NCBI GenBank assembly: GCA_014762635.1
Contig: JABURR010000017.1
Location: forward strand, 62,001-126,000
Length of the DNA: 64,000 nt
Direction: 5' to 3'
DNA from: Paracoccaceae bacterium
GTDB lineage: Bacteria; Pseudomonadota; Alphaproteobacteria; Rhodobacterales; Rhodobacteraceae
The translations under genes were made by a program, and so were the position numbers. The notes beneath the pieces are model-generated. The model did not search any database and was not told the DNA's origin. It saw nothing but the letters and a program-made list of their open reading frames with translations. This document shows positions 52,251-60,651 of this stretch, one piece after another; positions within the stretch are counted from its first letter, which is position 1; every line of letters starts with the position of its first letter.

Positions 52251-53843
52251 ATGGCTATGCAATTGCCCTTGCGCCGTGAACTCCACTACGGAGATCGTGT
52301 AGTCGCCTGCTATTTGGACCGTCCGCCCAATGTTCACGGGCTTCTGGAGGCGGCAGTCGCCAACTATCCCGAGAACGAGGCGCTGATCTGTGATGAGGCC
52401 CGCTGGACCTATGCGCAGTTCAATGAAGAGGTTGGGCGCGTAGCAGCGGGTCTGGCCGCGCTGGGCGTGGGGAAGGGGCACAGGGTGGCGATGCTGCTTG
52501 GCAACGGCGCACCCTTCGTGGTCACCCTTTATGCCGCCGCACGGCTGGGTGCCGTGACCGTCCCGCTTAGTATCCGCGATCAGAGGCCGGGTATCCTGCA
52601 CGCGCTTGTCAATTCGGAAGCAATCGCAATTGTGGTAGAGGCTGCATTCGCCGACCTGGTGCCACGGTCAAGCGATACGCCGCATTTGAAAATACGTGTC
52701 TCTATCGGAGAGACTGATGGCTTTGCCAGATACGACGACCTGCGCAAAGCGACCCCACTGACGGAGCCCGCCGATGTTGGCGAAGACGAGGTCGCGACTA
52801 TTCTCTACACCTCCGGCACGACAGGCGTGCCGAAGGGGGCCATGCTGACCGGTCTTGGGATCGTTCATTCTGCCACAAATTTCGTCACCACCATGAACTT
52901 GGGACCCGCTGACAAAACCATCGTTGTCGTCCCGATGAACCATGTGACTGGCCTTGTTGCGGGTATCCATACGCTGGTCCGCGCGGGCGGTGCCGTCGCG
53001 GTGATGCGTGAGTTCAAGGCTCCGAAGTTCCTTGATCTTGCGTCAAGGGAACGCATGACCTGCTCGCTCATGGTGCCTGCAATGTACAATCTCTGCCTGC
53101 ACCAGGCAGACTTGACCGACTACGATCTGACGGCTTGGAGGATCGGCGGCTATGGCGGCGCGCCAATGCCCGCTGCAACAATAGAGCGGCTGGCCATCGC
53201 ATTGCCGCACCTGGGGCTGATGAATGCTTATGGTGCGACCGAGGTAACCTCGCCGGCTACAGTCATGCCTGCTGAGCAGACCGCAAAGCGTCGGCTGTCC
53301 GTGGGGCGGCCGGTTCCGGGTGCCGAGATCTGTGTCATGGATGAAAACGGGCGCGAGATGTCTGCTGGCGAACCCGGAGAGCTTTGGATCAGGGGCGCGA
53401 TGGTGGTTCCCGGCTACTGGCGCAACCCGGAGGCGGACGCGCGAGAGTTCAAGTCAGGGTTCTGGAAGACGGGGGATATCGGGACGGTAGATGCGGACGG
53501 GTTCGTCTATGTGCACGACCGGAAAAAGGACCTGGTCAATCGCGGTGGGCACAAGGTGTTTACGGCTCAGGTGGAAAGCGTGCTCACGTCCTGCCCCGGC
53601 GTGATCGAGGCCGCCGTGGTTGCTAAGCCCTGCTCGATCTTGGGTGAGCGTGTGCACGCAGTCCTGTCGGTGAAGCCGGAAGAGGCCGACCAAGCGTTGG
53701 TGGTAGCGACCTGTGCGGCTCAGCTTGCCGACTATGAATGCCCCGAGAGCTATACCTTGCTTGAGGTGCCTTTGCCCCGCAACGCCAACGGCAAGATCCT
53801 GAAACGTCAGATCAAGGAAGACCTTGGCTTTGTGCGCCCGTGA
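52251..53843 (+). CDS. AMP-dependent acyl-CoA synthetase
   Basis: 530 residues of the ANL superfamily. The P-loop-like motif is ILYTSGTTGVPKGAML near residue 180, then NAYGATEVTSPATVM, WKTGDIGTVDADGFVYVHDRKKDLVNRGG (hinge and ribose-binding Asp), and the C-terminal catalytic lysine in RNANGKILKRQ. It activates a carboxylic acid to the CoA thioester using ATP. The substrate is unknown. As the first enzyme gene after the regulator, it likely starts the degradation of the imported acid. Confidence 0.9.
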   Translation: MAMQLPLRRELHYGDRVVACYLDRPPNVHGLLEAAVANYPENEALICDEARWTYAQFNEEVGRVAAGLAALGVGKGHRVAMLLGNGAPFVVTLYAAARLGAVTVPLSIRDQRPGILHALVNSEAIAIVVEAAFADLVPRSSDTPHLKIRVSIGETDGFARYDDLRKATPLTEPADVGEDEVATILYTSGTTGVPKGAMLTGLGIVHSATNFVTTMNLGPADKTIVVVPMNHVTGLVAGIHTLVRAGGAVAVMREFKAPKFLDLASRERMTCSLMVPAMYNLCLHQADLTDYDLTAWRIGGYGGAPMPAATIERLAIALPHLGLMNAYGATEVTSPATVMPAEQTAKRRLSVGRPVPGAEICVMDENGREMSAGEPGELWIRGAMVVPGYWRNPEADAREFKSGFWKTGDIGTVDADGFVYVHDRKKDLVNRGGHKVFTAQVESVLTSCPGVIEAAVVAKPCSILGERVHAVLSVKPEEADQALVVATCAAQLADYECPESYTLLEVPLPRNANGKILKRQIKEDLGFVRP

Positions 53844-53938
53844 TCCAACCGCCCGCCCGCAAGCCTGTGGCAAGAGAGAAGACCAATACGCATCCAGCCT
53901 TGCTTGGTGCCCGCGAGTAAAACCAGGAAGTATCCACC

Positions 53939-55129
53939 ATGAGTAGATTGCTGCAAAGAGAAGGCCTGTCCGCCCGGGCGCTCGACATCGCCGACAGGGT
54001 CGAAGAATTCGTGCGCGAGAAGGTCGTGCCTTACGAACATGATCCGCGGCTTGGCGCACATGGCCCGTCCGACGAACTGGCGGACGAATTGAAGGCAATG
54101 GCGCGCGAGGCCGGTGTGATGACGCCCCATATCATGGACGACGGCGGGCACCTGACACAGCGCGAAACTGCCGCCGTTCTGATCCGTTCGGGTTTGTCGC
54201 CGCTGGGTCCCTTGGCCTGCCACACCTGTGCCCCCGACGAAGGTAATATATTCCTGTTGGGCAAGGTCGCTTCGCCGGAACTGAAAGAGCGATTTCTGAC
54301 ACGGATGGTTGATGGCAGCATGCGCACCGCCTTTTTCATGACCGAGCCTGCCGAAGATGGCGGCGCGGGCTCCGACCCGTCGATGATGCTGACCACCTGC
54401 AAGATGGACGGAAACCACTGGGTGGTGAACGGCCGGAAGACATACATCACCGGAGCGGACGGCGCGGGGATGGCGATCATCATGGCCAAATCCGATGATG
54501 GGGCCTGCATGTTCCTTGCCGATCTGCCCGATCCCGCGATCAGGATCGAGCGGGTGATGGACACCATCGACAGTTCCATGCCCGGCGGGCACGCGGTTGT
54601 TACCATCGACAATCTGCGCATTCCGGCGGATCAGATGCTGGGTGAATCCGGAGAGGGGTTCAAATACGCACAAGTTCGTCTTGCGCCCGCCCGCCTAAGC
54701 CATTGCATGCGCTGGTTGGGGGCCTGTGTGCGGGCGCACGAGATCGCGACGGACTATGCCAACAGGCGCATGGCTTTTGGCAAACAGCTGATTGATCATG
54801 AAGGTGTGGGTTTCATGCTGGCCGAGAACCTGATGGATCTGAAGCAGGCTGAGTTGATGATCTACTGGTGTGCCGATGTCCTCGATAGCGGGGCAAAGGG
54901 CGGGGCCGAAAGCTCGATGGCAAAAGTCTCCGTATCCGAAGCGCTGATGCGGGTCGCCGACCGCTGCGTGCAGTGCATGGGTGGGCAGGGTGTGACGGCG
55001 GATACGATTGTCGAACAAGTGTTCCGCGAGGTTCGTGCGTTCCGCATCTATGACGGACCAACCGAGGTCCATAAATGGAGCCTTGCCAAAAAGATCAAAC
55101 GCGACTGGAAAACGGAGAGCGCGGGATGA
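53939..55129 (+). CDS. Acyl-CoA dehydrogenase, ACAD10/11-like
   Basis: 396 residues. It has ACAD motifs FFMTEPAEDGGAGSDPSMM (FAD/substrate loop), HWVVNGRKTYITGA and RMAFGKQLIDHEGVGFMLAENLMDL. The C-terminal CMGGQGVTADTIVEQVFREVRAFRIYDGPTEVHKWSLAK resembles the ACAD10/11 branch (DGPxEVH) rather than the usual YEGTxEI. Its stop overlaps the start of an APH-type kinase gene. Mammalian ACAD10/11 fuse these two domains, and bacterial LvaC/LvaA separate them, to process 4-hydroxyacyl-CoA through a 4-phospho intermediate. Confidence 0.86.
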   Translation: MSRLLQREGLSARALDIADRVEEFVREKVVPYEHDPRLGAHGPSDELADELKAMAREAGVMTPHIMDDGGHLTQRETAAVLIRSGLSPLGPLACHTCAPDEGNIFLLGKVASPELKERFLTRMVDGSMRTAFFMTEPAEDGGAGSDPSMMLTTCKMDGNHWVVNGRKTYITGADGAGMAIIMAKSDDGACMFLADLPDPAIRIERVMDTIDSSMPGGHAVVTIDNLRIPADQMLGESGEGFKYAQVRLAPARLSHCMRWLGACVRAHEIATDYANRRMAFGKQLIDHEGVGFMLAENLMDLKQAELMIYWCADVLDSGAKGGAESSMAKVSVSEALMRVADRCVQCMGGQGVTADTIVEQVFREVRAFRIYDGPTEVHKWSLAKKIKRDWKTESAG

Positions 55130-55917
55130 AATCCACCGCCGTCAGCGCCGAAGCCAATTCCGGGATGACGGAGGTTCGCGATGGCTTTGGCTTTGACGAG
55201 GCGGCGCTGGCGCGATGGATGGCGGCCAATGTCGACGGGTTTGAAGGCCCGTTGGCTGTGCGTCAGTTCAAGGGCGGGCAATCAAACCCGACTTACCAGC
55301 TTGTATCGCCGGGCAAGACCTATGCCCTGCGCCGAAAACCAATCGGTCAATTGGCGAAAGGCGCGCACGCGGTTAACCGTGAAGTGCGGGTGCTGACGGC
55401 CCTGTCCGGCGCTGACTTTCCTGTGCCGAAGGTTCATGGGCTTTGCACGGACGAAAGCGTCATTGGCAGTTGGTTCTACGTCATGGACACGGACGCCGGG
55501 CGTAATCCGGGCATGGACAAGCTGGTTGAATGGCTTCCCACAGCCATTCCCCGGAACGAGGAAACACGGATTATCCACGGTGACTTTCGCTGCGACAATC
55601 TGATCTTTCATCCCAACGAACCTCAGGTGATCGCGGTTCTGGACTGGGAGCTTTCAACGCTGGGCTGCCCGCTCGCGGATTTCACCTATCACGCGATGAT
55701 GTACCGGATGCCGCCGGAAATCGTTGCCGGGATGGGTGACATCGAGCCGGCCAACCTGAACATTCCGACCGGGGCTGAGTACCTAGCGCGCTACTGCGCT
55801 GCCACGGGGCGGACGTCGATCCGGGGGCAGGCGGCTTCGGCCCACTCGATGGCCCGGGTGCAGCAGTTTCCGAAACTGGTCAAACTGGCGCTTGACGCCG
55901 CGGAGCAATGCCGATGA
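55126..55917 (+). CDS. APH-family phosphotransferase (ACAD10/LvaA-like kinase), internally shortened
   Basis: 263 residues, whereas relatives have about 340-360. The N-lobe is present (FKGGQSNPTYQL, YALRRKP), as are the catalytic loop HGDFRCDNLIF and metal-binding IAVLDWELSTLGCPLADF. Compared with the family pattern, about 60-70 residues are missing after YVMDTDAGR (near 55503). About 20-30 more are missing after GRTSI (near 55821), where the helix DFYLAFSLFRLAAILQG is expected. Both losses keep the frame. The gene overlaps the dehydrogenase (ATGA) and the hydratase (ATGA). It may be inactive, structurally altered, or retained only for coupling. Confidence 0.8.
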   Translation: MKSTAVSAEANSGMTEVRDGFGFDEAALARWMAANVDGFEGPLAVRQFKGGQSNPTYQLVSPGKTYALRRKPIGQLAKGAHAVNREVRVLTALSGADFPVPKVHGLCTDESVIGSWFYVMDTDAGRNPGMDKLVEWLPTAIPRNEETRIIHGDFRCDNLIFHPNEPQVIAVLDWELSTLGCPLADFTYHAMMYRMPPEIVAGMGDIEPANLNIPTGAEYLARYCAATGRTSIRGQAASAHSMARVQQFPKLVKLALDAAEQCR

Positions 55918-56708
55918 CACAGCCTGTTCTTCTTGACGTTTCCAAAGGGGTGGCGCGGGTCACGCTGAACCGGCCCGAACGGGGCAACGCGATCAATCAG
56001 TTGATGGCAGATTCCCTTTTGGATGCGGCTTTGCGCTGCTCCAACAATCCAGATGTGCGCTGCGTTGTGCTGACCGGCGCGGGCAAGATGTTTTCCGTCG
56101 GGGGCGATATCGGCGATTTTGCGGACAGCAGCCTGGGGACAGGCGCCACACTGGGACGCCTGGCTGGTACGCTGCTTCAGGCGATGACGCTTTTTGCGTC
56201 GATGAAGAAACCGATGATCTGTCTTGTGAATGGTCCTGCAGCAGGGGCGGGACTGAGCATGGCGATCAGTGGCGATATTGTTATTGCCGATCCCTCGGCG
56301 CATTTCACAGCGGCCTATCTTGGTATCGGGCTGACCCCGGATGGTGGAATGACATGGCTCCTGCCGCGTCTGGTGGGGATGCGCGCTGCGCAGGATATCA
56401 TCTTGACCAACCGGCGTATCGGCGCGTCGGAGGCGGCTGATATCGGTCTTGTGACCCGGGTGGTCAAAGAGGGCGATCTGGAGCGCGAGGGCTCTGATGT
56501 GGCCGATCGGCTGGCATCGGGTGCCGTGGCGTCGATGGGGGCCGCGCGCCGCCTACTTCAGGACAGCTTCGGCTCGGGTTTTGCCAGTCAGATGGATCGG
56601 GAACTGGCCGCTATTGCGACCGCCGGAGAAAGCGAAGAGGGACGCGAGGGAATAAGTGCTTTTCTCGGACGCCGCGCGCCTGATTTCCGACGGGCATCGG
56701 AAGAGTGA
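55914..56708 (+). CDS. Enoyl-CoA hydratase/isomerase family protein
   Basis: 264 residues of the crotonase fold. LNRPERGNAINQLMADSLL and FSVGGDIGDFAD (oxyanion-hole peptide) are followed by VNGPAAGAGLSMAISGDIVIADPSAHFTAAYLGIGLTPDGGMTWLLPRLVGMRAAQDIILTNRRI in the active-site region. The downstream acidic residue is Asp (PDGG) rather than the paired Glu of classic hydratases, so it could be an isomerase or other crotonase. Coupled by ATGA to the kinase gene. It would act on the enoyl-CoA made by the dehydrogenase. Confidence 0.88.
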   Translation: MTQPVLLDVSKGVARVTLNRPERGNAINQLMADSLLDAALRCSNNPDVRCVVLTGAGKMFSVGGDIGDFADSSLGTGATLGRLAGTLLQAMTLFASMKKPMICLVNGPAAGAGLSMAISGDIVIADPSAHFTAAYLGIGLTPDGGMTWLLPRLVGMRAAQDIILTNRRIGASEAADIGLVTRVVKEGDLEREGSDVADRLASGAVASMGAARRLLQDSFGSGFASQMDRELAAIATAGESEEGREGISAFLGRRAPDFRRASEE

Positions 56709-56792
56709 AAGGCGTCGAAAGAGATATGTCGAATGCACGGTCCACGGGACTTTGGTGTCCGACGCGAATGACCGAGCAAGGAAATTGAACGA

Positions 56793-57908
56793 ATGAGCCA
56801 TCTCTTCTCACCGCTGAATATCGGTTCGCTTGAGCTTGAAAACCGGATCGTCATAGCGCCGATGTGCCAATATTCTGCCGTGGACGGAAACGCGCAGGAC
56901 TGGCACCTGATCCACCTTGGCAACCTGGCCTTGTCTGGCGCAGGCATGCTGATCATCGAGGCTGCTTCAGTCTCGCCCGAAGGGCGTATCACGCCGGCTG
57001 ATCTTGGGCTTTATTCGGACGAGAACGAAGCCGCGCTACATCGAGTGATGGAGGCGGTGACGAAGTATTCGATCACGCCGATGGTCATTCAGCTTGCCCA
57101 TGCCGGGCGCAAAGCCTCCAGCCGCGCCCCTTGGGACGGCGGGGCACAGATCGCGCCGGATGAACCTTTTGGATGGAAAGCCGTGGCCCCTTCTGCGCTG
57201 CCTCATGCTGAAGGCGAGGATGTGCCCGATGAGCTTGATGAGGCGGGCATGGCGAAGGTCTGCGATGATTTCGTGTCGGCGGCACGCCGGGCTGTGGCGC
57301 TGGGCTTCCAGGGCATCGAGGTGCACATGGCACATGGCTATCTTCTGCATCAATTCCTTTCACCATTGGCGAACAGGCGCACCGACAACTACGGCGGCAC
57401 GCGGGAAAACCGGATGCGCTTTCCTCTTGAAGTCTTCGATGCGGTCAAGGCCGCGGTTCCGCCGGAAATGCCGATCTGGGTTCGGGTGTCAGCGACCGAC
57501 TGGGTGCCGGGGGGATGGGATATCAGTGATACGGCCGCGCTTGGCGCCCTATTGAAAGCCCGGGGCTGTGCCGCGATTCATGTCTCTTCGGGTGGAGTGT
57601 CCCCCAAGCAGGAAATTCCGATTGCGCCGGGCTATCAGGTGCCGCTTGCCGCGAAATTGAAGACGGAAATCGATCTGCCCTTCATCGCCGTGGGGCTGGT
57701 CACCAAGCCTGAACATGCGGAAGCGATCCTTGAAAATGGTGAGGCTGACGCAATCGCTGTGGCGCGCGGAATGCTGTATGACCCACGCTGGCCGTGGCAT
57801 GCCGCTGCCGCGCTTGGGGCCGAAATCAGCGCCCCCCGACAATACTGGCGGTCGCAGCCGCGCGAGTTCAAGTCATTGTTCAAGAGTGCAAAAGTGGGGC
57901 AACGGTAA
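56793..57908 (+). CDS. Old-yellow-enzyme family NADH:flavin oxidoreductase (YqjM/XenA-like)
   Basis: 371 residues. FMN-binding IVIAPMCQYSAVDGNAQDWHLIHLG carries the Cys that tunes flavin potential in the YqjM subgroup. The substrate-binding pair is in IQLAHAGRKAS (His), with EVHMAHGYLLHQFLSPLANRRTDNYGG and IAVARGMLYDPRWPWHAA at the phosphate site. It reduces activated C=C bonds with NAD(P)H. In this cluster it could reduce an unsaturated intermediate such as a 2-enoate or dienoyl compound. Confidence 0.92.
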   Translation: MSHLFSPLNIGSLELENRIVIAPMCQYSAVDGNAQDWHLIHLGNLALSGAGMLIIEAASVSPEGRITPADLGLYSDENEAALHRVMEAVTKYSITPMVIQLAHAGRKASSRAPWDGGAQIAPDEPFGWKAVAPSALPHAEGEDVPDELDEAGMAKVCDDFVSAARRAVALGFQGIEVHMAHGYLLHQFLSPLANRRTDNYGGTRENRMRFPLEVFDAVKAAVPPEMPIWVRVSATDWVPGGWDISDTAALGALLKARGCAAIHVSSGGVSPKQEIPIAPGYQVPLAAKLKTEIDLPFIAVGLVTKPEHAEAILENGEADAIAVARGMLYDPRWPWHAAAALGAEISAPRQYWRSQPREFKSLFKSAKVGQR

Positions 57909-58235
57909 ACTGATTGAGCGTCATGTCAGAGGATTTTGGTTCGAAAGAAGGTTGGGTGCTGATCACGTCAGATCCAGACTATTGGAGAAGATCACGGTGC
58001 CATGCCCTGTTTCGATAACATGAGGGTCGGCTTGGCTTTATCAGTCGCCTCACTCTCTGGAAACGCGCTACGACGTTGCCCAGCGCGATGTGGCCCAACT
58101 TGTTCCGGATGGATTGCCTGGGCCCAGTCTCATGATCTCGAATGAAGGAGCGGCGTCTGTGTCTCGCCACTCGGAATTTAAAGCTTCAGGCTCGCGGCCT
58201 GAAGCAGTTTGTTTCATGACTCTTGGGAGGGAGAG
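57909..58235. other. Intergenic region before the amidase gene
   Basis: 327 bases without a supportable gene. The only clear element is a hairpin at 58183-58205. The amidase ribosome site (GGGAGGGAGAG) closes the region. Short frames here lack starts with ribosome sites. Confidence 0.6.
58183..58214 (+). terminator. Hairpin in the amidase leader, possible terminator
   Basis: 9-bp inverted repeat GCTTCAGGC / GCCTGAAGC with a 5-base loop, followed by AGTTTGTTTC. It ends about 30 bases before the amidase start, so it could end the OYE transcript or attenuate entry into the amidase gene. Confidence 0.5.
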
Positions 58236-59639
58236 ATGAGTGACAGTATCGATCAATCGGCGGTCCAAATTGCCAAGGCCGTGCGCGAAAAAACGATGTC
58301 CGCCACAGATATCACTCGCGCGCATCTGGAGCGGATCGACGAGGTGAACCCAGTCATCAACGCTATCGTTCAAGATTGCGCCGACGAGGCCATCGCGGCA
58401 GCCGAAGCGCTGGATGCACGCATCGCCAACGGCGAAGATCCCGGGCCGCTTGCTGGTGTTCCTGTCACGATCAAGGTGAATGTGGATCAGGTGGGCCACG
58501 CCACGACGAATGGCCTGAAATTGCTTGCAGGGGCGATTGCCGAAGAAGACAGCCCGGTGGTTTCCAACTTGCGCAAAGCGGGGGCCATCATAGTCGGGCG
58601 CACGAACACACCGGCATTCTCGCTTCGCTGGTTCACCAAGAATGATATTCATGGCCAGACGCTCAACCCGCGAAATCAGGATATTACGCCAGGCGGATCC
58701 TCGGGCGGCGCTGCCGCCGCAGTCGCTGCTGGCCTATGCGCCATAGGCCATGGAACAGATATCGCCGGCTCAATCCGTTACCCAGCGTTTGCCTGCGGGC
58801 TGCATGGGCTTCGCCCGACGACGGGTCGTGTGCCTGCTTACAACGCGTCTGCCCCCGATCGTTTGATCGGTGCGCAGTTGATGGCCGTTTCAGGGCCGAT
58901 CGCGCGATCCATGGCGGATCTCAGTCTGGCTTTCCGCGCCATGATTGCCAGTGACATGCGTGACCCATGGCACCGCCCGGTTCCCTTTGATAGCGGCCCG
59001 TATGAAAAACGCGCAGCTTTGACACTAGCGCCGGATGGGATGTCGATATCCGACCACGTTAGCAAAGCGTTGATCAGTGCCGCCAAGCATCTGGAAGAAG
59101 ATGGTTGGATTGTCGAGGAGGTGGACTGCCCCCCGATGCGACCGGCGGCGGAAATAAACGCCAAGCTCTGGGTGGCAGAAATGGAACTGGGAGTTGAGGC
59201 TCTCATCTCACAGGAAGGCGAACAGGACTCCCAATTCGTGTTTCGGCAGATGAGTGTTGATGCCGGGCCCATCGACTTGGAAACCGTCATGTCGGCGCTG
59301 CAATCCCGCATCGGATTGATCCGAGAGTGGGAAGTCTTCCTTCAGAGGCATCCATTGGTAATTTGCCCCGTGTCCGGGGAACTGCCCTTCGATCAGCAAT
59401 TGGACGTGCGGTCCGAAGCCGACTTTGCAAGGGTGTTCGAAGCGCAAATGCCACAGCGTGCCCTGCCAGCCCTTGGCTTGCCGGGGTTGGCAGTGGCAAC
59501 CGGCTACGCCAACCAACGCCCCGTCGGAGTTCAGTTGATCGGCGGACAATTCCGCGAGGATCTTCTTTTGCAGGCTGGCGCAACGCTTGAAAAGGCCGGG
59601 CATCGCCCCGGAATCTCAAATCCTTTTCAGGTCGGCTGA
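58236..59639 (+). CDS. Amidase, amidase-signature (GatA-like) family
   Basis: 467 residues from MSDSIDQSAVQIAKAV. The Ser-cisSer-Lys triad is visible: Lys in GVPVTIKVNVD near residue 82, the Gly/Ser-rich signature TPGGSSGGAAAAVAAGL near 150, and nucleophile Ser in GTDIAGSIRYPA near 175. It hydrolyses an amide to acid and ammonia. As the last gene of the block it could release the acid that the CoA synthetase activates. It could also be an unrelated aryl-acylamidase; GatA of the tRNA amidotransferase is unlikely without gatB/gatC nearby. Confidence 0.9.
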   Translation: MSDSIDQSAVQIAKAVREKTMSATDITRAHLERIDEVNPVINAIVQDCADEAIAAAEALDARIANGEDPGPLAGVPVTIKVNVDQVGHATTNGLKLLAGAIAEEDSPVVSNLRKAGAIIVGRTNTPAFSLRWFTKNDIHGQTLNPRNQDITPGGSSGGAAAAVAAGLCAIGHGTDIAGSIRYPAFACGLHGLRPTTGRVPAYNASAPDRLIGAQLMAVSGPIARSMADLSLAFRAMIASDMRDPWHRPVPFDSGPYEKRAALTLAPDGMSISDHVSKALISAAKHLEEDGWIVEEVDCPPMRPAAEINAKLWVAEMELGVEALISQEGEQDSQFVFRQMSVDAGPIDLETVMSALQSRIGLIREWEVFLQRHPLVICPVSGELPFDQQLDVRSEADFARVFEAQMPQRALPALGLPGLAVATGYANQRPVGVQLIGGQFREDLLLQAGATLEKAGHRPGISNPFQVG

Positions 59640-59896
59640 ACCGGGAAAGGTTGGTGCGCAAGGCGCGTGTCCCCTCCGCTCACAAGGCGGTTGCGGTGCT
59701 CGGCAGGGTGTTCAGGTCGATTGATCAGCCCCACCTTAGTGGTCCAGTTTGAGTGTTATTGCATGACTGGCCTCGGGTCCATCGGGACGATGGTTTTCGG
59801 GGCTGGTGGGCGGTAGCCCAAATGACCTGCCACTGACCTGCCACGGGATTTTTCCTCCACCGCCGATTCGAGTCCGGTCCAGGCAGAGGACGGACA
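59640..59896. other. Region between amidase and IS remnant, probably IS flank
   Basis: 257 bases. The first part shows no feature. From about 59723 the sequence (AGCCCCACCTTAGTGGTCCA and on) looks like the left end of an IS3-group element leading to the orfA fragment at 59897, but I cannot define its terminal repeat. Confidence 0.4.
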
Positions 59897-60011
59897 ATGA
59901 AGCGAACGAGATTCACGGACGAGCGGATCATCGGGATCCTGGCCGAGCACGAGGTGGGCGCGAAGTGCGCAGACCTTTGACGCAAGCATGGCATGTCGGA
60001 GGGCACTTTCT
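59897..60011 (+). pseudogene. IS3-family orfA N-terminal remnant
   Basis: Starts MKRTRFTDERIIGILAEHEV then GAKCADL, a TGA stop at 59978 where relatives have Cys, then RKHGMSEGTF. This is the standard start of IS3/IS407-group orfA helix-turn-helix proteins. It is cut at 60011 by the second IS copy. Same IS group and strand as the orfB tail at 35980. Confidence 0.8.
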
Positions 60012-60650
60012 TGAGGTGCCCCTAGATTTGTAGACGCTTTGCCCCGTAGTTTTGAGGCAAGGAGGCCGACATGGGGACTAGCAATTACAGTGATGAGTTC
60101 AAGCGGGATGCGGTGCATCAGATCACGGTGCGGGGGCACCCGGTTCGGGAGGTTTCCCGGCGGTTGGGCGTGAGCACGCATTCTCTGTACAAGTGGATGA
60201 AGCTGTTCGGCGATCCTGTGGCGAAGAAGCCCGGCATTGACCACGAGGCCGAGACCCGGCGGCTTAAGCGCGAGTTGGCCAGGGTGACCGAGGAGCGCGA
60301 TATCCTAAAAAAGCAACGGTGTACTTCGCGCGAGGGCCCCAATGAAGTACGCCTTCATTCGGGCGCATCGCGAGGAGTTCGGTATCCGCGCCATGTGCCG
60401 GGTGCTGCGGGTCCATTTCAGCGGGTTCCATGCATGGCTTAAGGAACCGTTAAGTCACCGTGCACAGGAGGATGTACGTCAGACGGAGCTGATCCGCGAT
60501 GACGCGCGGAGGGACGTGTTCGAATACATCGAGTTGTTCTGCAACTCGAAGCGCAAACACACGAACAACGGCATGCAGTCGCCCGTTGACTTCGAAGCAA
60601 GACAGCTGAAACTGAACACGGCAGGTGTCTAGGAAACTAGGGGCACCTCA
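60012..60650 (+). mobile_element. IS3-family insertion sequence, copy 2 (639 bp, internally deleted)
   Basis: Ends TGAGGTGCCCCTAG and CTAGGGGCACCTCA are the same as those of copy 1, orientation opposite. It is 626 bases shorter. Most of the loss is one clean deletion inside orfB, joining ELIR to DDARRD in frame, with a short CCG-type homology at the junction. It keeps both ends and could be mobilised in trans. Confidence 0.9.
60071..60632 (+). pseudogene. Transposase fragments of IS copy 2 (orfA intact, orfB deleted)
   Basis: orfA (from ATG 60071) is nearly identical to copy 1 up to the A6G run at 60307-60313. orfB starts at ATG 60342 (MKYAFIRAHREEFGIRAMCR) and keeps the frame WLKEPLSHRAQED that copy 1 has lost. 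However, it lacks the whole catalytic core between ELIR and DDARRDVFEY, including all DDE motifs. It ends at 60632. Cannot encode an active transposase. Confidence 0.85.
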
Positions 60651-60651
60651 T

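Noticed and set aside
58236-59639. GatA subunit of Glu-tRNA(Gln) amidotransferase
   Set aside because: Amidase-signature fold fits, but gatB and gatC are absent and the context is catabolic.
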